From NCBI RefSeq assembly GCF_944324615.1, contig NZ_CALUWY010000012.1, forward strand, positions 1 through 57,489: 57,489 nt of DNA, given 5' to 3'. This DNA comes from an uncultured Mailhella sp. (GTDB lineage Bacteria; Desulfobacterota; Desulfovibrionia; Desulfovibrionales; Desulfovibrionaceae). A program made the position numbers and the translations under genes. The stretch's first letter is position 1. Each line of letters begins with the position of its first letter. Under the pieces are notes generated by a model. It saw nothing but the letters and a program-made list of their open reading frames with translations, was not told the origin of the DNA and searched no databases. Positions 36,953-46,199 of this stretch are shown one piece after another.

Positions 36953-37201
36953 CTACGCTTCCCCGGCTTCGGCCTTGCGCTGTTCGGAAACGGCGTGGGC
37001 CTCGGCCACCATGTCTTCCACGTTTTCACGCACGGCTTCGGCGCGGGCCATGAGGGCGTCCCTGGCATCCAGGCCGCGGCTCATGAGTTCGGTGGCAAAG
37101 GGACGCAGATCGAGCTTGCCGCGGCTCACCGCCACCGCGCCCACGGCGCCGAGCGCCACGCCGCCAAGAAAAAACAGACCGTACTTGAGATTCTCGTTCA
37201 T
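36953..37201 (-). CDS. PacL-like single-pass membrane protein
   Basis: The 82-residue protein has one N-terminal membrane helix with small-residue spacing (GLFFLGGVALGAVGAVAVS), then a long charged amphipathic helix to the end. This layout matches the DUF1490/PacL scaffold proteins that assist P-type ATPases in mycobacteria, and similar proteins occur beside ATPase genes. The metal-binding His/Asp tail of PacL1 is absent here; the tail is Glu/Ala-rich. It is the first gene behind the Fur-like promoter and is separated from the ATPase by an attenuator. The family link is from layout and context. Confidence 0.75.
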   Translation of the reverse strand: MNENLKYGLFFLGGVALGAVGAVAVSRGKLDLRPFATELMSRGLDARDALMARAEAVRENVEDMVAEAHAVSEQRKAEAGEA

Positions 37202-37292
37202 ACCGTATCTCCTCTCTTTTGCGGCCTATGCCGCATTCCGGCAGATCCCCCGTCGGGAGCAGATCCGCCCTTCTTTCCGGGACAACGGAAAG

Positions 37293-37321
37293 AATGTATT
37301 GAAAAGGAATTTCAATGTCAA
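37293..37321 (-). promoter_or_regulatory. Promoter with Fur-like palindrome in the spacer (ATPase operon)
   Basis: On the minus strand TTGACA (37316-37321) and TACATT (37293-37298) are spaced by 17 bp. The spacer is the palindrome ATTGAAA-N5-TTTCAAT (37298-37316). A repressor here would block polymerase directly. 23 of 25 bases (37297-37321) match the second copy at 40325-40349. Confidence 0.8.
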
Positions 37322-37807
37322 TTATAAACCGGCACGTTCCGCACTTTTTCCCGCCATGCGCAGGAAACGGTCGGCCAGCACGCCGGGGGCCACGAAGGAG
37401 CGGGAGGCTTCGGAGGAGGAAAGAGCGCCCTGCTCCTTCATGGGTTCGCTCCGGCAGGCCTCGGCCAGCACGGCTTCAAAGGCCCGGCGCAGGGCAAGGA
37501 AAGAGGCTTCCACTTCCGGGTAGGCGTTGTCGGCCCGCCAGGGCAGGCGCAGGCTCTGCGGCCAGGTTCTGCCTTTGTGGGAAGGCGTTTCCAGCTCATA
37601 ACAGGAGGTTGCGGCTGCGCCTTCCGCCCGTTCCAGCTCTCCGGGATAGCAGTATTCCCTCCAGGCCTCCTCCGGTTCGGGAATGGAGGAGCGCACGCGA
37701 AGGGGCGGCAGGGCCAGGGCCTTTTCATGTTCTTCCAGCGTCACGCTGTAGGTGAGCAGGGGACGGAGGTTGCCCCGCTGCTTGGTAATGTTCCATGTGA
37801 TGTGCAT
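37322..37807 (-). CDS. Unrecognised 161-residue protein in the MoxR-VWA operon
   Basis: The start at 37807 is fixed by AGGAG five bases upstream, giving MHITWNITKQRGNLRPLLTY. The protein is soluble and mixed alpha/beta, with Pro- and Trp-containing segments (SSIPEPEEAWREYCYPGELE) and a helical C-terminal third. No signal peptide or known motif is seen. It lies 56 bp after the VWA gene, and its stop codon abuts the promoter of the ATPase operon. Strand and spacing make it the third gene of the MoxR operon. No function can be given. Confidence 0.8.
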   Translation of the reverse strand: MHITWNITKQRGNLRPLLTYSVTLEEHEKALALPPLRVRSSIPEPEEAWREYCYPGELERAEGAAATSCYELETPSHKGRTWPQSLRLPWRADNAYPEVEASFLALRRAFEAVLAEACRSEPMKEQGALSSSEASRSFVAPGVLADRFLRMAGKSAERAGL

Positions 37808-37863
37808 AGGCTCTCCTGAAGCGATGAAGTGTGCGCGAAAATAAGCTTCCGGAAAAGCGGCTT

Positions 37864-39222
37864 TCATGCCGGAAACCCTGCGGGCGGCATGACCACCGTT
37901 TCACCGAAGGGCGGAAGCACCCGGGGCTGTTCCGGCACAATCCAGAGCACCGGATACGGAGGCTCTTCGGGGAAACGGTCGCATTCCAGATCGGTGAACC
38001 ACAGAAGGCAGGAAGGCAGCATGCCCTCTTCCTCCAGCCGTTCCGGCACGGGGCGGTAATCGGTGCCGCCCCCGCCCACGGGCACGGGGGTGAAGGGCAT
38101 GTCCGCTCTGGTGTACACGGCGCAGGCGTTGACCCTGACATCGTGATACAGCACGAAGAGCGTGGCGTCGAAATCGGAAAGCAGACCGGAAAGTTCCGTG
38201 CAGAAGCGCGAGAGAAGTTCCGCATCCACGGAGCCGGAGGCATCCACGGCAAGGGCCACGGACGCAAGGCGCGCCTCCCTGCGCGAGGGCAGGTACAGCC
38301 CTTCGTGCACATAGCGCCTGTGGGGCTGCGCCCAGGTGTAGTCGTTGTCGCTGCACTGTTCCAGAAAACGGGCAAGCATGTCCCGCCACGAAAGCACGGG
38401 ATGCAGGCGCTTCTTCACCAGCCGGGTGAGGGAGGCGGGCATATCGCCCATGCGCAGCGCCTCGCGCGAGGCCTGAGCCAGAGCCGTGTCGGCTTCCTGC
38501 TCCGCCTTTTCCCGCGCTTCGTCGCCCATCCCCTCCTTCAGCAGCGGATGGTCGCGCACCTCGCCGGAAAAGGAGCCTTCCGCCCCGCGTTCCCGGCCTT
38601 CGGGCTTTCGCCGGCCGGTTCCGCCCTTCTCCGTGCCGCTCCCCTTTTCTCCTTTGCGGGGCGCGGCGGAAGAAGCCCTGTTCTCCCTCCCCTTTTCCCC
38701 GCCGAGGCCCTGACTGCCCTCCGCCGCAAGGGATATCTCGTCCCCCTCCTCCTTCGTGACCTTTGCCCTGTGGGAAGGGCCGTCCTGAAGGCGGGCAAGC
38801 CATGAATAGATGTCGTCTGCGCTTCTGCCCGCGTATTCCGGGCGGAAAAGCGCGCCGTCCGGCAGAGAAAAGCCCGCTTCCAGCAGCACCGCATTGACCG
38901 CATAATTGCAGGCCCGGTTCCACAGCCGCTCGTCGCGCCCCTTCCGCCGTACATGATGGCCGAGGGCGATGTGCAGCACCTCGTGGGTCAGGGAACCCAG
39001 CAGCACCTTTTCCGAAACGGCAAGCGCATAGGCGGGATTGCAGGCCAGGGTGCGGCCGTCGGCCCAGAGATCCGCACAGCTTCCGTCACAGCACAGGCGC
39101 ATGCGAAGCGCAAGGGAGCCGAAAAACGGATGTTCCAGCACCAGCGTGGAACGGGCTTTTTCCAGCGCCTTGAGCGCACGCTCTTCCCGCTCCGCAGGGG
39201 AAAGGCATCTTTCACCGTTCAC
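37864..39222 (-). CDS. VWA-like protein with N-terminal metallopeptidase domain (DUF2201)
   Basis: The start is the GTG at 39222, which overlaps the MoxR stop as GTGA, giving 452 residues. Residues 1-145 hold a zincin-like helix with HEVLH at 80-84 and further His at 89-90. A charged, low-complexity linker of about 110 residues follows. The C-terminal VWA-like fold starts at DASGS (327-331), the MIDAS-type metal site. DUF2201 proteins pair with MoxR ATPases to assemble or remodel metal-containing or multisubunit complexes. The target is unknown. Fur-like control suggests a metal-related task. Confidence 0.9.
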   Translation of the reverse strand: MNGERCLSPAEREERALKALEKARSTLVLEHPFFGSLALRMRLCCDGSCADLWADGRTLACNPAYALAVSEKVLLGSLTHEVLHIALGHHVRRKGRDERLWNRACNYAVNAVLLEAGFSLPDGALFRPEYAGRSADDIYSWLARLQDGPSHRAKVTKEEGDEISLAAEGSQGLGGEKGRENRASSAAPRKGEKGSGTEKGGTGRRKPEGRERGAEGSFSGEVRDHPLLKEGMGDEAREKAEQEADTALAQASREALRMGDMPASLTRLVKKRLHPVLSWRDMLARFLEQCSDNDYTWAQPHRRYVHEGLYLPSRREARLASVALAVDASGSVDAELLSRFCTELSGLLSDFDATLFVLYHDVRVNACAVYTRADMPFTPVPVGGGGTDYRPVPERLEEEGMLPSCLLWFTDLECDRFPEEPPYPVLWIVPEQPRVLPPFGETVVMPPAGFPA

Positions 39223-40211
39223 AGCAGCACATCCGCATGGTTCTGCGCCCACCGGGCAAAGGACGGCGTTTCCACCAGCGAGGGTTCCCGGCACACGGCC
39301 TGACGCAGGCACAGCACGCCGAACTCCACGGGCAGGCGCTCAAGGTAGGTGACGGCCTTTTCCATGGCCGCAGAAGAAAGCACGGAGGCCAGCGCCTCAC
39401 TCACGGCATAGAGCGCCGCCGGTTCCGCCGGAACACGGGCCGTTTCCGGCGCGGCAAGCACCTCCTCCACCGAAGGCAGGTCGCGCCATACGGAAAGAAA
39501 GCCCATGAACTCCGCCGCCGCGCCGTCGCCCACGGCCCCGCGCACCAGACCGTATTCCACGGCCTTCTCCGGCCCGGCCTTCAGAATGTCGGAAACAAAA
39601 GACCATGAACGCGGCGAGGCAAAGGCCCGGGAGGAGCGCTGCGGGTCGAAATCGTGCAGCAGCGCGGGACGGAAGCGCACAAAGGCCGTCACTTCCGGCC
39701 GTATGCCCGCACGGGAGGCCCAGTCCAGCCAGTCGTCCGGGCTCACGTCGAATTCCAGATGCACCATGCGGTTGGAAAGCGCACTGGGCATGCGGTGGGT
39801 GACGGCCCTGTCCTTTTCGCGGTTGCCTGCAGCCACCACCACCCAGCCTTCGGGCAGAACGTATTCACCGATGCGCCGGTCAAGAATGAGCTGATAGCAG
39901 GCGGCCTGCACCAGAGGCGGCGCGGCGTTCAGTTCGTCGAGAAACAGTATGCCCTTCTGCGCGCTCCGTGCATCGGGCAGGAAGGAAGGCGGGCACCACT
40001 CGGTTTCTCCCGCGGCCGTGATGCGGGGTATGCCCCGGAGATCCACAGGGTCGAGCAGCACGGCGCGTATGTCGCGCAGTTCATAGCCCAGGGACCGGGC
40101 CACTTCCGCCACCACCTCGCTTTTGCCCACCCCGGGCGCGCCCCAGAGAAACACGGGCCTGCGTATGGAAAGAAGCGTTTTCAAGGAAGAAATGATGTGC
40201 GAAGGTCTCAT
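39219..40211 (-). CDS. MoxR-family AAA+ ATPase
   Basis: The ATG at 40211 gives 330 residues; the upstream extension runs through the promoter and is not translated. AAA+ motifs are Walker A GAPGVGKS near 30, Walker B GILFLDELNAAPP, and sensor 1 VVVAAGNREKD. MoxR proteins act as chaperones with a VWA partner, here the next gene with a 4-bp overlap. AGGAG lies 11 bases before the start. It is the first gene of the operon driven by the promoter at 40321-40349. Confidence 0.92.
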   Translation of the reverse strand: MRPSHIISSLKTLLSIRRPVFLWGAPGVGKSEVVAEVARSLGYELRDIRAVLLDPVDLRGIPRITAAGETEWCPPSFLPDARSAQKGILFLDELNAAPPLVQAACYQLILDRRIGEYVLPEGWVVVAAGNREKDRAVTHRMPSALSNRMVHLEFDVSPDDWLDWASRAGIRPEVTAFVRFRPALLHDFDPQRSSRAFASPRSWSFVSDILKAGPEKAVEYGLVRGAVGDGAAAEFMGFLSVWRDLPSVEEVLAAPETARVPAEPAALYAVSEALASVLSSAAMEKAVTYLERLPVEFGVLCLRQAVCREPSLVETPSFARWAQNHADVLL

Positions 40212-40320
40212 GGCGCGGAAAACTCCTGAAAAATTTCCCCCGGAAACAAGAAAAACGGCCGGGGCTGCCGGAAAAAAGGCCCTGCCGCACGACATGGGCG
40301 GCGACACGACCTTTTTTGTT

Positions 40321-40349
40321 TCTATATTGAAAATGAATTTCATTGTCAA
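40321..40349 (-). promoter_or_regulatory. Promoter with Fur-like palindrome in the spacer (MoxR operon)
   Basis: On the minus strand TTGACA (40344-40349), a 17-bp spacer and TATAGA (40321-40326). The spacer holds ATTGAAA-N5-TTTCATT (40326-40344). Architecture and sequence are nearly identical to 37293-37321. Confidence 0.82.
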
Positions 40350-40672
40350 CATAAAACAGCCTTTTTCCCTTCCCTGCGCCGCCTGACCGGAGAGGGGCGG
40401 TCTTTCCCCGAAAAGGGGGCATTCTGAACAGGTATGCGCAGGCCTTTGCGGAGGTGCGCTTCCGACCCCGGGGAACTTTCCGCTGTTTCTGCCCTTCTTC
40501 CGGCTTATCTTCCCAAAAAAGCGCGGCCCTTTTTTCCCGGTGAGGCGGGCAGAGGGCAGGCCTTCTGCCCTCTCCGCTCAGGCCCGGCAGGCCGTGCCCC
40601 GGAAAACGGCACATCGCCGCGCCTTCCGGGGAGATGTTCAATGTAGTCGAACGAAGGCGCAATGTTTTCAAC

Positions 40673-40701
40673 TTTACAACACAGCCCCCCTTTGTGATAA
40701 A
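40673..40701 (+). promoter_or_regulatory. Candidate promoter of the flavoprotein gene
   Basis: TTTACA (40673-40678) and GATAAA (40696-40701) are spaced by 17 bp, about 80 bp before the start at 40782. The rest of 40350-40672 shows no gene. Confidence 0.45.
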
Positions 40702-40781
40702 AAGTATTTTCACGGCTTTTCCCTGCCACAGATCTTCCGGGAGGCCGCAAGAACGCACCGCGAAACATGCTGGAGAACATC

Positions 40782-42719
40782 ATGACAAGAAAATATCCGC
40801 ACCTTTCCGCTCCCATCCGGCTCGGCCGCGTCACCTTCCGCAACCGCATGTTCGCCGCGCCCACCGGCGCCACGGACATCACCTGGGACTGCTGCGCAGG
40901 CCCGGGCAGCCGCGCCTTCTATGAAAACAGGGCAAGGGGCGGAAGCGCCAACGTCACGGTGAGCGAACTTGTGGTGCACCCGGAAACCGACGCCTCGCAC
41001 ATGCTGCATCTGGAACTGCAGACGCCCGGTTCCCTGGCGAGCTTCACCATGACGGCCGACGCCATACGCCGCCACGGAGCCATTCCCAGCGTGGAACTTT
41101 CCCATTCCGGCCAGTATGCGGGCACCTATCTGGTGGACAAGGAAAAGAAGAACGCCCTTTCCCAGTACGGCCCGTGCGACGGCGTGCGCCCCGACGGCAG
41201 GCCGGTGAAGGCGCTCACCAGAGAACAGATTGCCGCCATCGTGGCTTCCTACGGCGAAAAGGCCGCCCTGGCCAGACGCGCGGGCTTTGAAATGGTCATG
41301 ATCCATGCCGGGCACGGCTGGCTCATCAATCAGTTTCTCTCGCCCTATTTCAACAAGCGCACCGACGAATACGGCGGCAGTCTCGAAGGCCGCGCCCGCC
41401 TGCTCATGGAAGTCATGGACAGCGTGCGCAAGGCCGTGGGCCCGGGCTTCCCCATCGAGGTGCGCATGAGCGGTTCCGAGCTTTTCGAGGGCGGCTATAC
41501 GCTGGAAGAAGGCGTGGAAATTGCAAAGCTTCTGGACGGCAAAGCCGACCTCATCCACGTTTCGGCCGGATCCTACCAGTTCGGCTTCTTCGACACGCAC
41601 CCGCCCATGTTTTCCGAACACGGCTGCAACGTGTACCTTGCCGCCGAAATCAAGAAGCACGTTTCCACGCCCGTGGCCACGGTGGGCGCGCTGAACGACC
41701 CGGCGCAGATGGAAGACATCATCGCCTCCGGCAAGGCGGACGTGGTGGAAATGGCCCGCGCCCTCATTGCCGACCCCGAACTGCCCGAAAAGGTCATGGA
41801 AGGGCGCGACGATGAAATCGTGCGCTGCCTGCGCTGCTTTGTGTGCATGGCCGAACGCCCCACCACGGGCACGCGCCGCTGCACCGTGAACCCGCAGATA
41901 GGCCGCGAACAGGACGCCCCGGCCCTGCCCGCCCGCCGTGCAAAGAAGGTCATTGTGGCCGGCGGCGGCTGCGGCGGCATGAAGGCCGCCGTGACCGCGG
42001 CACAGCGCGGGCATCATGTCATTCTCTGTGAAAAGGATGCGGAACTCGGCGGCATTCTGAAGAGCGAACAGGCCATTCCCTTCAAGCATGAAATGTATCA
42101 GCTCGGCCTCACCCTGGCCCGGCAGATGGAAATAGAGGGCGTGGACGTGCGCCTGAACACCCTTGTCACTCCCGAATATGTGGAGAAGGAAGGCGCGGAC
42201 GCGCTCATCATCGCCACCGGTTCCGAACCCGTGGTGCCGCCGCTTCCGGGCATGGACGGCGGAAACGTCATCATTGTGAACGACTACTATAAAAGAAGCG
42301 CCGAATGCGCGGATACCGTGGCGGTGCTCGGCGGCGGCCTTGCCGGCTGCGAATGCGCCATTCACCTCGCGCAGGAAGGGAAAAAGGTCACGCTGGTGGA
42401 AATGCGGCCCGAGGTTGCGCCCGACGCCAACATCCGCCACCGCCCCATCCTTCTGCGCAAGCTGAAGGAACTCGTCACCGTGCACACCTCCTGCACGGGC
42501 CTTGCCGTCACGAAGGAAGGACTCCTTGTGCGCGACGCGGAAGGCAGGGAAACGCTCATTGCCGCAGGCACGGTGATCTGCGCCGTGGGCCAGCGCTCGC
42601 GCAACCATGACGCGCTCCTCGACGCCGCACCCTTCGTGCGCGTCATCGGTGACGCGGTGCGCCCCTCCACCATCACCACCGCCGTATATCAGGGCTACCA
42701 CGCCGGGCTTGACGTGTAG
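40782..42719 (+). CDS. Old-yellow-enzyme flavoprotein with Fe-S and FAD domains (enoate reductase/BaiCD type)
   Basis: ATG 40782 has GGAG seven bases upstream and is preferred over 40767; the protein has 645 residues. The N-terminal TIM barrel (1-365) binds FMN and includes HAGHGWLINQFLSPYFNKRT DEYGGS. A 4Fe-4S site follows as CLRCFVC and a fourth Cys in CTVNP. The C-terminal half has two dinucleotide folds, VAGGGCGGM and VLGGGLAGCE. The family reduces activated C=C bonds, as 2,4-dienoyl-CoA reductase and bile-acid BaiCD do. It is monocistronic. The substrate is not visible. Confidence 0.93.
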   Translation: MTRKYPHLSAPIRLGRVTFRNRMFAAPTGATDITWDCCAGPGSRAFYENRARGGSANVTVSELVVHPETDASHMLHLELQTPGSLASFTMTADAIRRHGAIPSVELSHSGQYAGTYLVDKEKKNALSQYGPCDGVRPDGRPVKALTREQIAAIVASYGEKAALARRAGFEMVMIHAGHGWLINQFLSPYFNKRTDEYGGSLEGRARLLMEVMDSVRKAVGPGFPIEVRMSGSELFEGGYTLEEGVEIAKLLDGKADLIHVSAGSYQFGFFDTHPPMFSEHGCNVYLAAEIKKHVSTPVATVGALNDPAQMEDIIASGKADVVEMARALIADPELPEKVMEGRDDEIVRCLRCFVCMAERPTTGTRRCTVNPQIGREQDAPALPARRAKKVIVAGGGCGGMKAAVTAAQRGHHVILCEKDAELGGILKSEQAIPFKHEMYQLGLTLARQMEIEGVDVRLNTLVTPEYVEKEGADALIIATGSEPVVPPLPGMDGGNVIIVNDYYKRSAECADTVAVLGGGLAGCECAIHLAQEGKKVTLVEMRPEVAPDANIRHRPILLRKLKELVTVHTSCTGLAVTKEGLLVRDAEGRETLIAAGTVICAVGQRSRNHDALLDAAPFVRVIGDAVRPSTITTAVYQGYHAGLDV

Positions 42720-42755
42720 CGCGCTTTCTCTCCCGCACGCCCTCATGAAAGCCCG

Positions 42756-42785
42756 GGGCCGCTCCGGAAGGAGCGGCCCTTTTTC
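42756..42785. terminator. Terminator between flavoprotein and bio operon
   Basis: GGGCCGCTCC pairs with GGAGCGGCCC around GGAA, followed by five T. It ends the plus-strand gene and may also end the convergent bio operon. Confidence 0.85.
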
Positions 42786-42799
42786 ATATACGGACTTTT

Positions 42800-44128
42800 T
42801 CAGCGAAGCGCCGGGGAAGCGTCGGGACGCAGGGGCAGGAAGCGCCCGCAGAGCATGGCAAGAACGGAAAGCGCCATGCCCGCATAGCCGAAGGCTATTT
42901 CGCCGCTCATGGCCGAGGCAAGGCCGCCCGCACCTCCCGCAAGCATGGCCGCCAGGGCAAAGGAGGGGCGCACCGCGCCGCGTTTCATGAGCATGGCCAG
43001 AAACACCGGCAGCACCGCGCCGCAGACATAGATGTCGTTGGCCATAAGCAGAAGGTCGAGTATGCCGTGCCCGCGCGTGGCAAGGGCAAGGCCCCCTGCG
43101 CCGAGGCAGAGCGTGACCACGCGGCAGAGCCGCACGTCGCGCCGCCCCAGAATATCGTTGCAGAGCACGGTGGAGGCCGTGATCACGCACGAATCGGCGG
43201 AAGAAAGCACGGCGGAGAGCAGCGCCACCAGAAGCAGCATGCCCGCCCACGGCGGCATGAGGGTCATGGCCGTGGAAAGCACATCGTCGGGGGCCACGGT
43301 ATGGGGCACCAGGCCCCGGCACAGCACGCCGAGAACCACGATGAGCGCGGCGGATGCGGCAAGGCCGCCCACGGCAAGCCAGGCGCCGGCTGTGGCGCTT
43401 CCTGCGTCGCGCGCGCTCAGAATGCGGCCGAAGAGCATGGGGCAGACAAGGTAACTGCCGCCCATGATGAGCATGAAATAGGTAAATTTTCCCGGCCCGA
43501 AGGCTTCGTTGACAAGTTCGATGCGCAGGCCCGAAAGGGGCGCGGCATCGTGCACAAAAAGCCATACGGCGGCAACGGCCGTTCCCAGAAGCAGAAGCAG
43601 GCACTGGGGAAGATCGCTGCGTATGACGGAAGCCTGCCCGCCGAGGCAGGAATAGGCCGTGATGACTGCCGCGCCCGCCCAGAGCGCCGTATCCGGCGAA
43701 AGACCGGTCAGGGCCGCGGTGAGCTTGCCCATGGCCGTGAACTGCGCCGCAAGAATGGCCAGCCATGCGGGCACGATGATGAGGGAAACCAGGGTACGGG
43801 CGCGCGGCCCGAGCCATGCGGCCACCATTTCCGGCATGGTGTAGGCCCCGGAGGCGCGCACCTTTTCCGCCAGAAAGAACGTGAGCAGCGCAAGGCCGCA
43901 CGCGCCCGAACCGAGCCACCAGAAGGCCGGAGTGCCCACCTGCCACGCAAGCCCTGCCATGCCCATGGTGGCCGAACCGCCGATGCAGGAGGCGATGAGC
44001 GAAAAGCCGGTATGCCATGCGCCGGAGGAGCGGCCGTTGACGAAAAAGTCGGCCACACTGCGTCTGCGGCGGGCGTCCAGCAGGCCGAGACCGAGAAGAA
44101 GCGCCGCATAGAGGCAGAAAATCAGCAC
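42800..44128 (-). CDS. Sodium:solute symporter (SSF) in the biotin operon
   Basis: The GTG at 44128 with GAGGAG upstream starts one base after the bioDA stop, giving 442 residues. About 12-13 hydrophobic segments are present. SSF features are DFFVNGRSSGAWHTGFSLIA near the start and the Na+-site region ALLSAVLSSADSCVITAST. PanF-like carriers import pantothenate and related acids. As the last gene of bioB-bioDA it may import biotin, pimelate or another precursor; this is inference from operon position only. Confidence 0.9.
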   Translation of the reverse strand: MLIFCLYAALLLGLGLLDARRRRSVADFFVNGRSSGAWHTGFSLIASCIGGSATMGMAGLAWQVGTPAFWWLGSGACGLALLTFFLAEKVRASGAYTMPEMVAAWLGPRARTLVSLIIVPAWLAILAAQFTAMGKLTAALTGLSPDTALWAGAAVITAYSCLGGQASVIRSDLPQCLLLLLGTAVAAVWLFVHDAAPLSGLRIELVNEAFGPGKFTYFMLIMGGSYLVCPMLFGRILSARDAGSATAGAWLAVGGLAASAALIVVLGVLCRGLVPHTVAPDDVLSTAMTLMPPWAGMLLLVALLSAVLSSADSCVITASTVLCNDILGRRDVRLCRVVTLCLGAGGLALATRGHGILDLLLMANDIYVCGAVLPVFLAMLMKRGAVRPSFALAAMLAGGAGGLASAMSGEIAFGYAGMALSVLAMLCGRFLPLRPDASPALR

Positions 44129-44129
44129 G

Positions 44130-46199
44130 TTACTCTCCTCGCGTCGGTGTTCCGCCGTGAGCGGCGGCAGAGGCCGCCGCCTCGACCATGGCGCGCGTGA
44201 GCGTGTCCACCTCCTCTTCCGAGGCGATGAAGGGCGGCATGACGTACACGGTGTATCCGAAGGGCCGTATCCACACGCCCCTTGCCGTGAAAAAGTCCTG
44301 CCAGGCGGCCACATCCACCGGTTCTTCTCTTTCCATGACGCCTATGGCCCCGAGCACGCGCACGTCGGCAACGCCGGGCAGGGAGCGGCAGGGCTCAAGC
44401 CCGTGCGCAAGGCGCTTTTCCAGAGCCTGTACGCGATCCTGCCAGGGGGAGGCGCAAAGTTCGTCGAGACTTGCGCAGGCGGCGGCGCAGGCCAGCGGGT
44501 TGCCCATGAAGGTGGGCCCGTGCATGAACACGCCGCCCCCGCGGGCCGCGTCGGCCCGGGAAATGCCCTCCGCCACGCGGCCGGTGGCGGCCACGGCCGA
44601 AAGCGTCATCATGCCGCCGGTGAGCGCCTTGCCCACGCACATGATGTCGGGCGATATGCCCGCCCATTCGCAGGCAAACATTCTGCCCGTGCGGCCGAAG
44701 CCCGTGGCTATTTCGTCGGCAATGAGCAGGATGCCGAGTTCGTCGCACAGCGCGCGCAGATCGCGCAGATAGGAGGGATGGTAGAACCACATGCCCCCTG
44801 CGCCCTGCACCACGGGTTCCACCACCACGGCCGCCAGTTCATGGGCATGGGTGCGGAGGGCGCGTTCCATGGGCTCGAAGGAGGAAGGATCGTAGGGCGC
44901 ATGGAAGCGGCAGGAGGGCCTTTCCACAAAAAGCTGCTTCGGCAGTATGCCGGAAAAGAGCGTGTGCATGCCCGTGACGGGATCGCAGAGCGACATGGCC
45001 CCCAGGGTATCGCCGTGATAGGCCCCGCGAAGGGCCGCAAAACGGCATTTTTCCCCGTGCCCGGCGGACTGATGGAACTGCACGGCCATTTTCACGGCCA
45101 CTTCCACGGCCACGGAGCCGGAATCGGCCAGAAAGATATGTTCCATGCCCGGAGGAAGAAGCCGGAGCAGGCGGCGGCCCAGCTCCACCGCAGGCGCATG
45201 GGTCAGCCCCCCGAACATGACGTGGGAAAGCCGCGCCGCCTGCCGCTGCACGGCCTGCACAAGGCGCCTGTTGCCGTAACCGTGCACCCGGCACCACCAC
45301 GAGGACATGCCGTCGACCAGTTCCCTGCCGTCGGCAAGCAAAAGCCTTGCGCCGGAGGCTCCCGCCACGTCGAGCACGGGCAGAGGGTTCAGGGCCGAAG
45401 TATAGGGATGCCAGAGATGCGCCCGGTCGAAGGCAAGCCGCTCCTTTTCCTCCTCCCCGTGATCCTCTTCCTGCGCCAGAAGACGCGCCGCGCCCTCAAG
45501 GCGTGCGGCAAGCGCGTCCATGCACGCAGCATCGGCGGGAGAAAAGGAGGCGTCGTAGGGAATGTCGGCCAGAAGGGGCACGCCGCGCTTTTTCCCCTCT
45601 TCGGCAAGGCGGGCGGCATTGTCGCCGAGAATGAGCGCTTCGGCCTCGGGCGACGTGCCCGCGTCCGCAAGGGAAGGCGGCGTGGTGCGGCAGAGCACCA
45701 TGCCCGCCACCGGAAGCCCGGCCATGTCCAGCGCGTCCAGAGAAAGCAGGGCGTGGTTCAGACAGCCCAGACGGTTGCCCACCACCAGAAGCACGGGCAG
45801 GTGCAGTTCCCGCATGAGGTCGAGCATGCTTTCTTCCTCATTCAGGGGAACATACAGCCCTCCCGCGCCTTCAAAAAGCGTCACCCGTCCGGGGGAAAGG
45901 CACTCCCGGCAGGCCCGGGCAAGGGTGGAGACCTCAAGTCTTGCGCCCTCAAGACGGGCGGCAAGGTGCGGGGAACAGGGCACGCGGAAGGTAAAAAGCG
46001 CCTCGCCCCTGCCTCCGGCAGCGCGCCAGGCCGCCACATCCGGCGCTTCGGGCACGCCGCCCTTCTCCGTGCAGCCCGTCTGCACCGGCTTCACGGCAAA
46101 GGCCTCCGTACCCAGACGGGACAGGGCCAGAAGCAGCCCCGCCGTCACCGCCGTCTTGCCTGCGTCGGTATCCGTGCCGGTGACGAAGAAGGCGCGCAT
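44130..46199 (-). CDS. bioDA: Bifunctional dethiobiotin synthetase / DAPA aminotransferase
   Basis: One 689-residue chain joins BioD (about 1-245) and BioA (about 258-689). BioD shows the P-loop [10 protein letters not shown] at 8-17 and [13 protein letters not shown]. BioA shows [20 protein letters not shown], the PLP-binding Lys 524 in [10 protein letters not shown], and [11 protein letters not shown]. Together they turn KAPA into DAPA and then dethiobiotin. The fused order BioD-BioA equals the plant BIO3-BIO1 arrangement and occurs in some bacteria. The start overlaps the bioB stop by one base (TGATG). Confidence 0.96.
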   Translation of the reverse strand: MRAFFVTGTDTDAGKTAVTAGLLLALSRLGTEAFAVKPVQTGCTEKGGVPEAPDVAAWRAAGGRGEALFTFRVPCSPHLAARLEGARLEVSTLARACRECLSPGRVTLFEGAGGLYVPLNEEESMLDLMRELHLPVLLVVGNRLGCLNHALLSLDALDMAGLPVAGMVLCRTTPPSLADAGTSPEAEALILGDNAARLAEEGKKRGVPLLADIPYDASFSPADAACMDALAARLEGAARLLAQEEDHGEEEKERLAFDRAHLWHPYTSALNPLPVLDVAGASGARLLLADGRELVDGMSSWWCRVHGYGNRRLVQAVQRQAARLSHVMFGGLTHAPAVELGRRLLRLLPPGMEHIFLADSGSVAVEVAVKMAVQFHQSAGHGEKCRFAALRGAYHGDTLGAMSLCDPVTGMHTLFSGILPKQLFVERPSCRFHAPYDPSSFEPMERALRTHAHELAAVVVEPVVQGAGGMWFYHPSYLRDLRALCDELGILLIADEIATGFGRTGRMFACEWAGISPDIMCVGKALTGGMMTLSAVAATGRVAEGISRADAARGGGVFMHGPTFMGNPLACAAACASLDELCASPWQDRVQALEKRLAHGLEPCRSLPGVADVRVLGAIGVMEREEPVDVAAWQDFFTARGVWIRPFGYTVYVMPPFIASEEEVDTLTRAMVEAAASAAAHGGTPTRGE

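Noticed and set aside
40710..44018. 1102-codon minus-strand open frame over the flavoprotein gene and most of the SSF symporter gene
   Set aside because: It lies antisense to the plus-strand flavoprotein gene and in a wrong frame of the symporter gene, and runs through a terminator. Both real genes have motifs and ribosome sites.
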